The notes under the pieces were generated by a model. That model had not been told where the DNA came from and searched no databases. It saw only the letters and a program-made list of their open reading frames with translations. Of a stretch of 64,000 bases of DNA, positions 50,711-59,197 are shown one piece after another (position 1 is the stretch's first letter; every line of letters starts with the position of its first letter). Where the stretch lies: NCBI RefSeq assembly GCF_036346295.1, contig NZ_CP107819.1:2294001-2358000 (forward strand), written 5' to 3'. Source of the DNA: Streptomyces sp. NBC_00536. Lineage in GTDB: Bacteria > Actinomycetota > Actinomycetes > Streptomycetales > Streptomycetaceae. The translations under genes and the position numbers were made by a program.

Positions 50711-52738
50711 TCAGCTGGGCAGCTTGAGGGTCACGGCGGACTGGAGGACTTCCGGCGCGGTCCACGCCGACCGGTTGCCCGCGTAGGCGGTGCCGAAGAC
50801 GGAGGTGCCGAGCAGCATCTGCTTCTTGGTGCCCTCCGGGACGGTGACCGGCGCGACGACCCCGCTGGGCGCCTTGACCGTGACGTCGTTGCCGATGCGG
50901 TAGGCCGTGACCTGGCCCGCGGCGAGCGCCTTGTCCCAGGCGGTCCGGCGGCTCAGCTCGACGCCGGAGTCCTTCTGGCTCTGGTTCACGATCGGGGCGC
51001 TGGGCGCGTACAGGGTCCGGTAGGTGTCGAGGACCTGGTTGAGCACCGGGTAGAGGGTGCGTTCCTCGGCGAGGTTGCCCTGGTGGACGTAGTGCGGCCG
51101 GGGGTCGTTGGAGAGCACGTGCCGCAGGGCGGTACGGGCCTCCTGGGGGACGATGTAGTTCAGGTAGCCGGTGTTCGTGTCGAGGGGGGCCGGCAGGCAG
51201 GTGGAGGTCGCCGGGTTGTCCTCGCACGCCCCGCTGCCGCCGTCGGCGCGGCTGGTGTAGATCCAGTTGTACTCGTCGGCCATCTCCGCGTTGGTGCCCG
51301 TGTTGTAGTACACGTTCATCGGGTAGCGGGGGACGGTCTGGGCCGCGCCGACGGCCCGCATGTCGGGCTCCCGGGAGTTGTCGCTCGCGGTCCATTTCAC
51401 GCCGTTGTCGGCGAGCGCCCCGGCCAGATTCGGGTTGTCCACGGGCTGCTGCGGCAGGACCTTGAGGCCCGAGTGCTCACCGGTGACCAGTTCGGAGCGG
51501 TCGGTGGTGATGCCCTTGGAGACGGCCCAGTTGTTGTTGTCGCTGATCTGCTTCGAGATGTCGGCCCGGGTGGTCCACTGGATGGCGCCCTGGGCGTTGG
51601 TCTGGCAGCTCCAGGGGTTGGTGGCGACGTTCTGCAGGCACCCGAGGAACAGGTGCGTGTAGGTGTGGTTCACCCAGCGGTACTTCGCCTTGTCCGCGAT
51701 GAGCTGGGCGGCGAGCGCGTCGGCGTTGCCGTGCTCGGTCTTCCACTCCTCCCCCGCCCCGGCGTTGAAGACCATGTCGAGCTTGAAGTTCTTGCTCGTC
51801 TGCCACTGCGCGAGGTACTGCGCGTCGGCGGCGGTCATCCGGATGTCGCTCTCCTGGCCCGCGCCGCCCGCGCAGGCGTAGTCGCCCGGCGTGCAGTTGA
51901 GGTCCTTGCTCCAGCGCGCGTCCGGCGCCAGTACGTCGTCGACGTGGACGGCGAAGTAGCTGCGGCTCTGGCCGAGGTGGACGCCCTGGGTGAGCCACTC
52001 GACGATGCCGCGGGCCAGCAGCCGGAACTGCTGCTGGTACTGGTTGTACCCGAAGGTCAGCACCAGTTCCTTGCGCCCGTCGTGGGCGTATTCGCCGACG
52101 AGCGAGGCCCGTCCCGCGCCGACCGGGGCGTCGAGGTAGCTGGTGTAGCCCGCCCGCGGCTTGGCCATGTAGCCGTAACTCTCCGGGATCAGCGGCGAGT
52201 TGTCCTCGAAGGTGACCTGACCCCCCAGGTACCCGAAGGGACCGGTCTTGCCCGCCGCCGTGACGGCCGCCTGCGTGCCGTCGAGCGTCCCGCCGTACCC
52301 CCCGTTGTCCGTGTACTCCAGGCCCACCTCGGGGTGCGCCCACGTGTAGGCGTCCACCTGACGGATGCCGTACGTCGTCTCGTAGGCGCTGAGCGCGGTC
52401 ATTTCGGCCGAGCCCGCTCCGAACGGGTTCTCGTTGGGCAGCACGACGCCCTGGAACTTGGCGCGCGGCTGGCCGTTGACCGTGTCCGCGAGATAGGCCG
52501 CGTTGATCACCGGGCGGCTGCTGCTGCCCAGGTCGACGCGGGTGAACGGAACCCCGCTGCTGGTGAGTTCCGCGGTGATCGCCTGGACGGAGCTGCCGCC
52601 GTCGTCGACGACCAGCACCTTCAGGTCGATCCGTGGTGCCGTGGCCGCCTGAGCGGTCGCGGCGGGAATGACGACGGACATCAGGGCCGTCGCCGCCATG
52701 GCGGCGGCGACCCTGTTCATCCGGTTCTTGTTGACCAT
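50711..52738 (-). CDS. Secreted Agd3-like (CE18) polysaccharide deacetylase
   Basis: 675 residues from ATG 52738 (GAAAGG upstream). A Sec signal (NRVAAAMAATALMSVVIPAA, cut after AQA) leads to the mature protein. A beta-rich first third (KVLVVDDGGSSVQAITAELT) is followed by a NodB-like catalytic region with metal/catalytic residues in YFAVHVDDVLAPDARW (265-268, HVDD) and WVNHTYTHLFLGC (His358, His362), and later LVTGEHSGLK. This is the layout of Agd3, which partly deacetylates galactosaminogalactan in Aspergillus. It would create positive charge on the polymer. It precedes the pelF-like gene on the same strand. Confidence 0.85.
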   Translation of the reverse strand: MVNKNRMNRVAAAMAATALMSVVIPAATAQAATAPRIDLKVLVVDDGGSSVQAITAELTSSGVPFTRVDLGSSSRPVINAAYLADTVNGQPRAKFQGVVLPNENPFGAGSAEMTALSAYETTYGIRQVDAYTWAHPEVGLEYTDNGGYGGTLDGTQAAVTAAGKTGPFGYLGGQVTFEDNSPLIPESYGYMAKPRAGYTSYLDAPVGAGRASLVGEYAHDGRKELVLTFGYNQYQQQFRLLARGIVEWLTQGVHLGQSRSYFAVHVDDVLAPDARWSKDLNCTPGDYACAGGAGQESDIRMTAADAQYLAQWQTSKNFKLDMVFNAGAGEEWKTEHGNADALAAQLIADKAKYRWVNHTYTHLFLGCLQNVATNPWSCQTNAQGAIQWTTRADISKQISDNNNWAVSKGITTDRSELVTGEHSGLKVLPQQPVDNPNLAGALADNGVKWTASDNSREPDMRAVGAAQTVPRYPMNVYYNTGTNAEMADEYNWIYTSRADGGSGACEDNPATSTCLPAPLDTNTGYLNYIVPQEARTALRHVLSNDPRPHYVHQGNLAEERTLYPVLNQVLDTYRTLYAPSAPIVNQSQKDSGVELSRRTAWDKALAAGQVTAYRIGNDVTVKAPSGVVAPVTVPEGTKKQMLLGTSVFGTAYAGNRSAWTAPEVLQSAVTLKLPS

Positions 52739-53097
52739 TTCGGCCTTTCCCCCCGCAGGCATCCCTCGGCCATGACCGTGTGGCGGTCGGCCGGTCCGGG
52801 GAGGCTCTGTGGAAATCATGCAAAGGGACCCCGCGTCCCCTTGCGAGAGTGGCTCGAGTCTCTCGGACCTCGTCAGGTCTAAGCGGGAAACCTGGAACGG
52901 AGACCACAGATGGGTGAACCTCCAGGCCTTCGGATCGAACAACTTGCCAAACCTTCGAGTGGCGTACGGACGAGTCCGTACGCGTAGGCTCATTTCTGGC
53001 GGCCGCCGAGCCGGAATACGATCGCTGCCGGAACGGCCGGCGATCCCGACCCGACCGCAGCCCCACACCACATAGACGGAAGCGAGACTTCACCACC
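52739..53097. other. Divergent intergenic region between the polysaccharide locus and pepA
   Basis: 359 bp, no gene. It holds an imperfect AAGGGAC...GTCCCCTT hairpin (about 52820-52842) and the perfect inverted repeat at 52962-52983 next to a TAGGCT box (52985-52990). Promoters for both directions must lie here. Confidence 0.6.
52962..52983. promoter_or_regulatory. Perfect 10-bp inverted repeat, candidate operator
   Basis: GCGTACGGAC and GTCCGTACGC separated by two bases. A TAGGCT -10-like box for pepA begins 2 bp downstream, so the repeat fills the -35/spacer region. Confidence 0.5.
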
Positions 53098-54639
53098 GTG
53101 ACTGCTCTGACTCTCAGCACTGCCGGCGCGGCGACGCTGCGCGCCGACGCCCTCGTGGTCGGCGTGGCGAAGGGCCCCAAGGGCCCCGTAGTCGCCGCCG
53201 GCGCCGAGGCCGTGGACAAGGCGTTCGACGGAAAGCTGGGCGCCGTGCTCGAAGCCCTCGGTGCCACCGGCGCCGAAGGCGAGACCACCAAGCTGCCCGC
53301 CCCGGCCGGCCTGAAGGTCCCGGTCGTGCTGGCGGTCGGGCTCGGCTCGGTCCCGGACACGGACGAGTCCTACGACGAGGAGGCGCTGCGCCGCGCTTCC
53401 GGCGCCGCGGCCCGCGCGCTGCACGGCACCAAGAAGGCCGCCTTCGCACTGCCCCTGGACGACGCCTCCGCCGTGACCGCGGTCGCCGAGGGCGCGCTGC
53501 TGGGCGCGTACGCCTTCACCGTCTACCAGGGCGGCGAGAACAAGGTCGCCAAGAGCGGCTCCAAGAACGGGGGCCCGAAGCAGCCCCTCGCCGAGGTGGC
53601 CCTGCTCGGCGCCAAGCCGCGCGACAAGGAGCACAAGGCCGCGGCCGAGCGCGCCGCCATCGTCGCGGCCGAGGTCAACATCGCCCGTGACCTGATCAAC
53701 ACCCCGCCGAACGACCTGACCCCCGAGGCCTTCGCCGCGGTCGCCTCCGCGGCCGCGAAGGAGAACGGCATCAAGGTCCAGGTCCTGGACGAGAAGGCGC
53801 TCCTCAAGGGCGGCTTCGGCGGCATCATGGGCGTCGGCAAGGGCTCCGAGAACCTGCCGCGCCTGGTGAAGCTCTCCTACACCCACGCCAAGGCGGAGAA
53901 GACCCTCGCCTTCGTCGGCAAGGGCATCACCTACGACTCGGGCGGCATCTCCCTCAAGCCGGCCGGTCACAACGAGACGATGAAGTGCGACATGGCCGGC
54001 GCCGCCGCCGTCTTCGCCGCCGTCGTCGCCGTGGCCAAGCTGGGCCTCCAGGTCAATGTCACCGGCTGGCTCGCGCTCGCCGAGAACATGCCCTCCGGCT
54101 CCGCCACCAAGCCCGGTGACGTCCTGCGCATGTACAGCGGCAAGACCGTCGAGGTCCTCAACACGGACGCCGAGGGCCGTCTGGTCCTGGGCGACGCCCT
54201 GACCAAGGCCTCCGAGGAGAACCCGGACGCGATCGTCGACGTCGCGACCCTGACCGGCGCGATGGTGCTGGCCCTGGGCGACCGGACCTTCGGCATCATG
54301 GCCAACGACGACGCCTTCCGCACCTCGATCCACGAGATCGCCGAGGAGGTCGGCGAGGCCTCCTGGCCGATGCCGCTCCCCGAGGACCTGCGCAAGACCA
54401 TGGACTCCCCCACCGCCGACATCGCCAACATGGGTGTCCGCATGGGCGGCGGCCTGGTGGCCGGCCTCTTCCTCCAGGAGTTCGTGGGCGAGGGCATCAC
54501 CTGGGCGCACCTGGACATCGCGGGTCCGGCCTTCCACGAGGGCGCCCCGTTCGGCTACACCCCGAAGGGCGGCACCGGCTCCGCCGTCCGCACCCTGGTG
54601 CGGCTGGCCGAGCGTACGGCCACGGGCGACCTGGGCTGA
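53098..54639 (+). CDS. pepA: Leucyl aminopeptidase (M17)
   Basis: Cytosolic two-metal aminopeptidase, 513 residues. C-terminal catalytic domain: FVGKGITYDSGGISLKPAGH, MKCDMAGAAAVFAAVVA and NTDAEGRLVLGDALTKAS (metal-binding Asp/Glu and catalytic Arg), then ITWAHLDIAGPAFHEGAPFG. The N-terminal domain (1-180) is divergent, as in other M17 enzymes. GTG 53098; ribosome-binding site weak (GGAAGCGAG, distant). Ends at a strong terminator. Confidence 0.96.
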   Translation: MTALTLSTAGAATLRADALVVGVAKGPKGPVVAAGAEAVDKAFDGKLGAVLEALGATGAEGETTKLPAPAGLKVPVVLAVGLGSVPDTDESYDEEALRRASGAAARALHGTKKAAFALPLDDASAVTAVAEGALLGAYAFTVYQGGENKVAKSGSKNGGPKQPLAEVALLGAKPRDKEHKAAAERAAIVAAEVNIARDLINTPPNDLTPEAFAAVASAAAKENGIKVQVLDEKALLKGGFGGIMGVGKGSENLPRLVKLSYTHAKAEKTLAFVGKGITYDSGGISLKPAGHNETMKCDMAGAAAVFAAVVAVAKLGLQVNVTGWLALAENMPSGSATKPGDVLRMYSGKTVEVLNTDAEGRLVLGDALTKASEENPDAIVDVATLTGAMVLALGDRTFGIMANDDAFRTSIHEIAEEVGEASWPMPLPEDLRKTMDSPTADIANMGVRMGGGLVAGLFLQEFVGEGITWAHLDIAGPAFHEGAPFGYTPKGGTGSAVRTLVRLAERTATGDLG

Positions 54640-54663
54640 CGCACGGGAGCCCGGCTCCACACG

Positions 54664-54704
54664 GGCCCCGGCCGTGATCAGATTTTCTGATCACGGCCGG
54701 GGCC
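54664..54704 (+). terminator. Strong terminator of pepA
   Basis: Perfect 18-bp stem (54664-54681 with 54687-54704) and an ATTTT loop. Confidence 0.9.
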
Positions 54705-54724
54705 TGTTCGCTGCCAACGAAATC

Positions 54725-54752
54725 CGTAGGTTTCTACGCTGCGGTAACCCCA
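54725..54752 (+). promoter_or_regulatory. Possible lpdA promoter region with small dyad
   Basis: TAGGTT (54727-54732) is a possible -10 and is contained in CGTAG-GTTT-CTACG (54725-54738). No good -35. The leader to 54935 is about 200 nt and otherwise featureless. Confidence 0.25.
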
Positions 54753-54934
54753 GGTTCGGGCAGAACGACCTGCCCCAGGGCAGGCCCGGCGTCCCGCGTT
54801 CCCCCGACAAATGCGAAGATGGGTTCTCGGCAGGACAGGGCCCCCACCACAGGGCCGAAGAAAAGCGGCCGATTACCAGCCGCCGCCCGGTCCCAGAGGG
54901 CCGGCGCCCGGCGCACATGCATGGAGGACGTGAC

Positions 54935-56323
54935 GTGGCGAACGACGCCAGCACCGTTTTCGACCTAGTGATCCTCGGCGGTGGCAGTGGCGGTTACGCC
55001 GCGGCGCTGCGGGCCTCCCAGCTGGGTCTCGACGTTGCCCTGATCGAGAAGAACAAGCTCGGTGGCACCTGCCTGCACAACGGATGCATCCCCACGAAGG
55101 CTCTGCTGCACGCGGGCGAGGTCGCTGACCAGGCTCGCGAAGCGGGTCAGTTCGGTGTCAAGGCCACCTTCGAGGGCATCGACATCGCCGGTGTCCACAA
55201 GTACAAGGACGAGGTCATCTCGGGCCTGTACAAGGGTCTGCAGGGCCTGGTCGCCTCGCGCAAGGTGACCTACATCGAGGGAGAGGGCCGCCTCTCCTCC
55301 CCGACTTCCGTCGACGTGAACGGCCAGCGTGTGCAGGGCCGCCACGTCCTGCTGGCGACCGGCTCCGTGCCGAAGTCGCTGCCGGGCCTGGAGATCGACG
55401 GCAACCGCATCATCTCCTCGGACCACGCGCTGGTCCTGGACCGCGTGCCCGAGTCCGCGATCATCCTGGGCGGCGGCGTCATCGGCGTCGAGTTCGCCTC
55501 GGCGTGGAAGTCCTTCGGCACCGACGTCACCGTCGTCGAGGGCCTCAAGCACCTCGTCCCGGTCGAGGACGAGAACAGCTCGAAGATCCTGGAGCGCGCG
55601 TTCCGCAAGCGCGGCATCAAGTTCAACCTCGGCACCTTCTTCCAGAAGGCCGAGTACACCGAGACCGGCGTGCGCGTCACGCTGGCCGACGGCAAGACCT
55701 TCGACGCCGAGGTGCTGCTGGTCGCCATCGGCCGCGGCCCGGTCTCGCAGGGTCTGGGCTACGAGGAGCAGGGCGTCGCGATGGACCGCGGCTACGTCCT
55801 GGTCGACGAGTACATGCAGACCAACGTGCCGACCATCTCGGCCGTCGGTGACCTCGTCCCGACCCTCCAGCTCGCGCACGTCGGCTTCGCCGAGGGCATC
55901 CTGGTGGCGGAGCGTCTGGCCGGTCTCAAGACCGTCCCGATCGACTACGACGGTGTGCCGCGCGTCACGTACTGCCACCCCGAGGTCGCGTCCGTCGGCA
56001 TCACCGAGGCCAAGGCCAAGGAGATCTACGGCGCGGACAAGGTCGTGGCCCTCAAGTACAACCTCGCGGGCAACGGCAAGAGCAAGATCCTGAAGACCGC
56101 GGGCGAGATCAAGCTCGTCCAGGTCAAGGACGGTGCCGTGGTCGGCGTCCACATGGTCGGCGACCGGATGGGCGAGCAGGTCGGCGAGGCCCAGCTGATT
56201 TACAACTGGGAGGCTCTGCCGGCCGAGGTCGCGCAGCTCATCCACGCGCACCCGACCCAGAATGAAGCGCTCGGCGAGGCCCACCTGGCCCTGGCCGGCA
56301 AGCCGCTTCACTCCCACGACTAA
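54935..56323 (+). CDS. lpdA: Dihydrolipoyl dehydrogenase (E3)
   Basis: Reoxidises dihydrolipoamide of the 2-oxoacid dehydrogenase complexes with FAD and NAD. 462 residues from GTG 54935 (GGAGG 7 nt upstream). FAD motif VILGGGSGGYAAALRAS, redox disulfide Cys46-Cys51 in GGTCLHNGCIPTKALLH, NAD fold IILGGGVIGVEFASAW, and the C-terminal HAHPTQNEALGEAH catalytic His/Glu. It is followed 57 bp later by the E2 gene. Confidence 0.97.
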   Translation: MANDASTVFDLVILGGGSGGYAAALRASQLGLDVALIEKNKLGGTCLHNGCIPTKALLHAGEVADQAREAGQFGVKATFEGIDIAGVHKYKDEVISGLYKGLQGLVASRKVTYIEGEGRLSSPTSVDVNGQRVQGRHVLLATGSVPKSLPGLEIDGNRIISSDHALVLDRVPESAIILGGGVIGVEFASAWKSFGTDVTVVEGLKHLVPVEDENSSKILERAFRKRGIKFNLGTFFQKAEYTETGVRVTLADGKTFDAEVLLVAIGRGPVSQGLGYEEQGVAMDRGYVLVDEYMQTNVPTISAVGDLVPTLQLAHVGFAEGILVAERLAGLKTVPIDYDGVPRVTYCHPEVASVGITEAKAKEIYGADKVVALKYNLAGNGKSKILKTAGEIKLVQVKDGAVVGVHMVGDRMGEQVGEAQLIYNWEALPAEVAQLIHAHPTQNEALGEAHLALAGKPLHSHD

Positions 56324-56380
56324 TCCACAGTCACGGGCGCGACGACCACTTCCGCACTTTCGTTAGGAGCAACTGAAACC

Positions 56381-58153
56381 ATGTCGGTTTCCGTAACCCT
56401 TCCGGCGCTCGGTGAGAGCGTCACCGAGGGCACCGTCACCCGCTGGCTGAAGGCCGAGGGCGAGCGCGTCGAGGCCGACGAGCCGTTGCTCGAGGTCTCG
56501 ACCGACAAGGTCGACACCGAGATCCCCTCCCCCGTCTCCGGCATCCTCGCGTCCATCAAGGTCGCCGAGGACGAGACCGTCGAGGTCGGCGCCGAGCTGG
56601 CCGTCATCGACGACGGCAGCGGTGCCCCGGTTCCGGCCGCGGCCCCCGCCGCCGAGCCGGTCGCCGCCGCTCCGGCTCCGGTCGTGGAGGCCCCCGCGGC
56701 CCCCGCCCCGGTCGCCGAGACCCCGGCCCCCGCCGCCGCTGCCCCGGCAGCCGGCACGGACGTCGTGCTCCCCGCTCTGGGCGAGTCCGTCACCGAGGGC
56801 ACCGTCACCCGCTGGCTGAAGCAGGTCGGCGAGTCGGTCGAGGCCGACGAGCCGCTGCTCGAGGTCTCCACGGACAAGGTCGACACCGAGATCCCGGCGC
56901 CGGTTTCCGGCACCCTGCTGGAGATCCTGGTCGCCGAGGACGAGAACGCCGAGGTCGGCGCGCGTCTGGCCGTCATCGGCGTCGCGGGCGCTGCCCCCGC
57001 GGCCGCTCCGGCCGCCGCTGCCCCGGCTCCGGTCGCGGCGGCCCCGGTCGCCGCTCCGGCCCCCGTGGCGGCTCCGGCCGTCCAGGCTCCGGCTCCGGTC
57101 GCCCCGGCCGCTCCGGCTCCCGTGGCCGCGCCGGCCCCGGTCGCCGCGCCGGTTGCCGCCCCGGCCCCGGTTGCCGCCCCGGCTCCGGTCGCCGCGGCCC
57201 CCGTCGCGCCGGTCTCCGCCGGTGACGAGGGCGCGTACGTGACCCCGCTGGTGCGCAAGCTCGCCTCGGAGTCCGGCGTCAACCTGTCCGCGGTGACGGG
57301 CACCGGTGTCGGTGGCCGCATCCGCAAGCAGGACGTCCTGGCCGCCGCCGAGGCCGCCAAGGCCGCCGCCGCTGCCCCGGCCCCCGTCGCTGCCGCTCCG
57401 GCCGCGAAGGCCCCGGCCGCCGCGGTCTCCGAGCTGCGCGGTCAGACCGTCAAGATGACCCGCATGCGCAAGGTCATCGGCGACAACATGATGAAGGCCC
57501 TGCACTCGCAGGCGCAGCTCAGCTCCGTGGTCGAGGTGGACATCACCAAGATCATGAAGCTGCGCGAGAAGGCCAAGGCCTCCTTCCTGGCCCGCGAGGG
57601 CGTCAAGCTCTCGCCGATGCCGTTCTTCGTCAAGGCCGCTGCCCAGGCGCTGAAGGCCCACGCGGTCGTCAACGCCCGGATCAACGACGACGAGGGCACC
57701 ATCACCTACTTCGACTCGGAGAACATCGGCATCGCCGTGGACTCCGAGAAGGGCCTGATGACCCCGGTCATCAAGGGTGCGGGCGACCTCAACCTGGCGG
57801 GCATCTCCAAGGCCACCGCCGAGCTGGCCGGCAAGGTCCGCGGCAACAAGATCACGCCGGACGAGCTGTCGGGCGCGACCTTCACCATCAGCAACACCGG
57901 TTCGCGCGGCGCCCTGTTCGACACGGTCATCGTGCCGCCGAACCAGGCCGCCATCCTGGGCATCGGTGCCACGGTCAAGCGCCCGGTGGTCATCGAGACC
58001 GCCGAGGGCACCGTCATCGGCGTCCGCGACATGACGTACCTGACCCTGTCCTACGACCACCGTCTGGTGGACGGCGCGGACGCGGCCCGGTACCTCTCGG
58101 CCGTCAAGGCGATCCTGGAAGCGGGCGAGTTCGAGGTCGAGCTCGGCCTCTAG
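56381..58153 (+). CDS. sucB: Dihydrolipoamide acyltransferase (E2) with two lipoyl domains
   Basis: 590-residue core enzyme of a 2-oxoacid dehydrogenase complex. Two nearly identical lipoyl domains (about 1-78 with Lys43 and 127-200 with Lys166, both in [10 protein letters not shown]), long Ala/Pro/Val linkers (about 80-125 and 203-285), an E3-binding domain ([20 protein letters not shown]) and the acyltransferase domain ending in [16 protein letters not shown] with the catalytic His. Usually annotated sucB. In actinobacteria the succinyl E2 activity is generally fused in KgdA/OdhA, and this type (DlaT-like) serves pyruvate dehydrogenase; the aceE gene downstream agrees. GGAG precedes ATG 56381. 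Confidence 0.93.
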   Translation: MSVSVTLPALGESVTEGTVTRWLKAEGERVEADEPLLEVSTDKVDTEIPSPVSGILASIKVAEDETVEVGAELAVIDDGSGAPVPAAAPAAEPVAAAPAPVVEAPAAPAPVAETPAPAAAAPAAGTDVVLPALGESVTEGTVTRWLKQVGESVEADEPLLEVSTDKVDTEIPAPVSGTLLEILVAEDENAEVGARLAVIGVAGAAPAAAPAAAAPAPVAAAPVAAPAPVAAPAVQAPAPVAPAAPAPVAAPAPVAAPVAAPAPVAAPAPVAAAPVAPVSAGDEGAYVTPLVRKLASESGVNLSAVTGTGVGGRIRKQDVLAAAEAAKAAAAAPAPVAAAPAAKAPAAAVSELRGQTVKMTRMRKVIGDNMMKALHSQAQLSSVVEVDITKIMKLREKAKASFLAREGVKLSPMPFFVKAAAQALKAHAVVNARINDDEGTITYFDSENIGIAVDSEKGLMTPVIKGAGDLNLAGISKATAELAGKVRGNKITPDELSGATFTISNTGSRGALFDTVIVPPNQAAILGIGATVKRPVVIETAEGTVIGVRDMTYLTLSYDHRLVDGADAARYLSAVKAILEAGEFEVELGL

Positions 58154-58184
58154 CAGCGCCGTTGTTGTAACGAGCCTCACCGTC

Positions 58185-58221
58185 GGCGCCCCCGTCCGGA
58201 ATACTTCCGGACGGGGGCGCC
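58185..58221 (+). terminator. Terminator of the lpdA-E2 operon
   Basis: 16-bp stem (58185-58200 with 58206-58221), 5-nt loop, 32 bp after the E2 stop. Confidence 0.85.
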
Positions 58222-58314
58222 GCCGTATTGTCTAGGCATCGGCGTCGGGTACCCGCTGGGGCCCCCGAGTCCGGTCCGCACGGCCCTGCACACCGATCAG
58301 GAGATGAAGACCCG

Positions 58315-58941
58315 ATGATCACGCCACCCGTGGTGCACTCGCTGCGCGAGCAGATCCGCGAGCACATCGTGGAGGGCATCGTCAGCGGGCGCTGGAAGCC
58401 CGGAGAGCGCATCGTGGAGCGCCGGATCGCCGTCGAGCTGGAGGTCAGCCAGACGCCGGTCCGCGAGGCCCTGCGCGAGCTGGAGATCCTGCGGCTGATC
58501 GAGTCGGCGCCCAACAAGGGCGTGCGCGTGCGCAACCTCTCCGCGGCCGACCTGGAGGAGATCTACCCGGTCCGCGCGGGCCTGGAGCAGATCGCCGCCG
58601 AGCTGGCGGCGCCCCGCCTGGCGGCCGACTGCACGGCCCTGGAGCCCCACGTGGCGGCCCTGTGGGAGGCCGACCGGGTCGAGGACGGCACGGCCCAGGT
58701 GCGGCACACGGTGGGCTTCCACCGGGAGATGGTGCGGGCCGCCGGGAACAGCGTGCTGCTGCACACCTGGGAGAGCCTGGGCATCGAGGTGTTCACGGCC
58801 CTGTCGATCCGCTGGCTGGGGACCGTACAGAAGTCGTACGCCGAGGAGCACGCGGCGCTCGTCGAGGCCTTCCGCAACCAGGATCCGGACATCGGTCTGC
58901 TCGTGAAGCGGCATGTCCTGGGGTGCGCCCCGCGCGCCTGA
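58315..58941 (+). CDS. GntR-family (FCD) transcriptional regulator
   Basis: 208 residues. Winged helix at about 8-75 ([20 protein letters not shown], then [20 protein letters not shown]) and an all-helical FCD ligand domain ([56 protein letters not shown]) of the type that binds metal-coordinated carboxylates. It lies between the E2 gene and aceE; PdhR of E. coli, which senses pyruvate, is of this class, so pyruvate-responsive control of aceE is a reasonable inference. A four-codon open frame (ATG at 58303) ends in a TGA that overlaps the start ATG. Confidence 0.88.
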   Translation: MITPPVVHSLREQIREHIVEGIVSGRWKPGERIVERRIAVELEVSQTPVREALRELEILRLIESAPNKGVRVRNLSAADLEEIYPVRAGLEQIAAELAAPRLAADCTALEPHVAALWEADRVEDGTAQVRHTVGFHREMVRAAGNSVLLHTWESLGIEVFTALSIRWLGTVQKSYAEEHAALVEAFRNQDPDIGLLVKRHVLGCAPRA

Positions 58942-59001
58942 CGCACGTCTGACGCACGCCTCACGCGCACCGCACGTGCGCCCGATTCACCCCGTTTTGA
59001 C

Positions 59002-59044
59002 CGGCACTGCGTGCCTTATTCATTGGCACGCAGTGCCGACTTTT
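59002..59044 (+). terminator. Terminator of the GntR-family gene
   Basis: 14-bp perfect stem (59002-59015 with 59025-59038), 9-nt loop, followed by ACTTTT. Confidence 0.8.
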
Positions 59045-59074
59045 GTCCTACGGCCATTTTTTCGCCACTTTTGT

Positions 59075-59104
59075 TTGATCGATCATCGATCAGCGACTTA
59101 CAGT
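59075..59104 (+). promoter_or_regulatory. aceE promoter with overlapping palindromic operator
   Basis: TTGATC (59075-59080), 18-bp spacer and TACAGT (59099-59104). The perfect dyad TGATCGA-TCA-TCGATCA (59076-59092) lies over the -35 and spacer, a classical repressor position. The adjacent GntR/FCD protein is the obvious candidate. Confidence 0.6.
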
Positions 59105-59197
59105 CGTCCGCGGACCCCACACGGGTCCAACGACCCTGTCCTGCCCGTCAGGGATTTTCTCCACCACCTCTCCTTGTCCGGAAGGCGGCGCACACCG

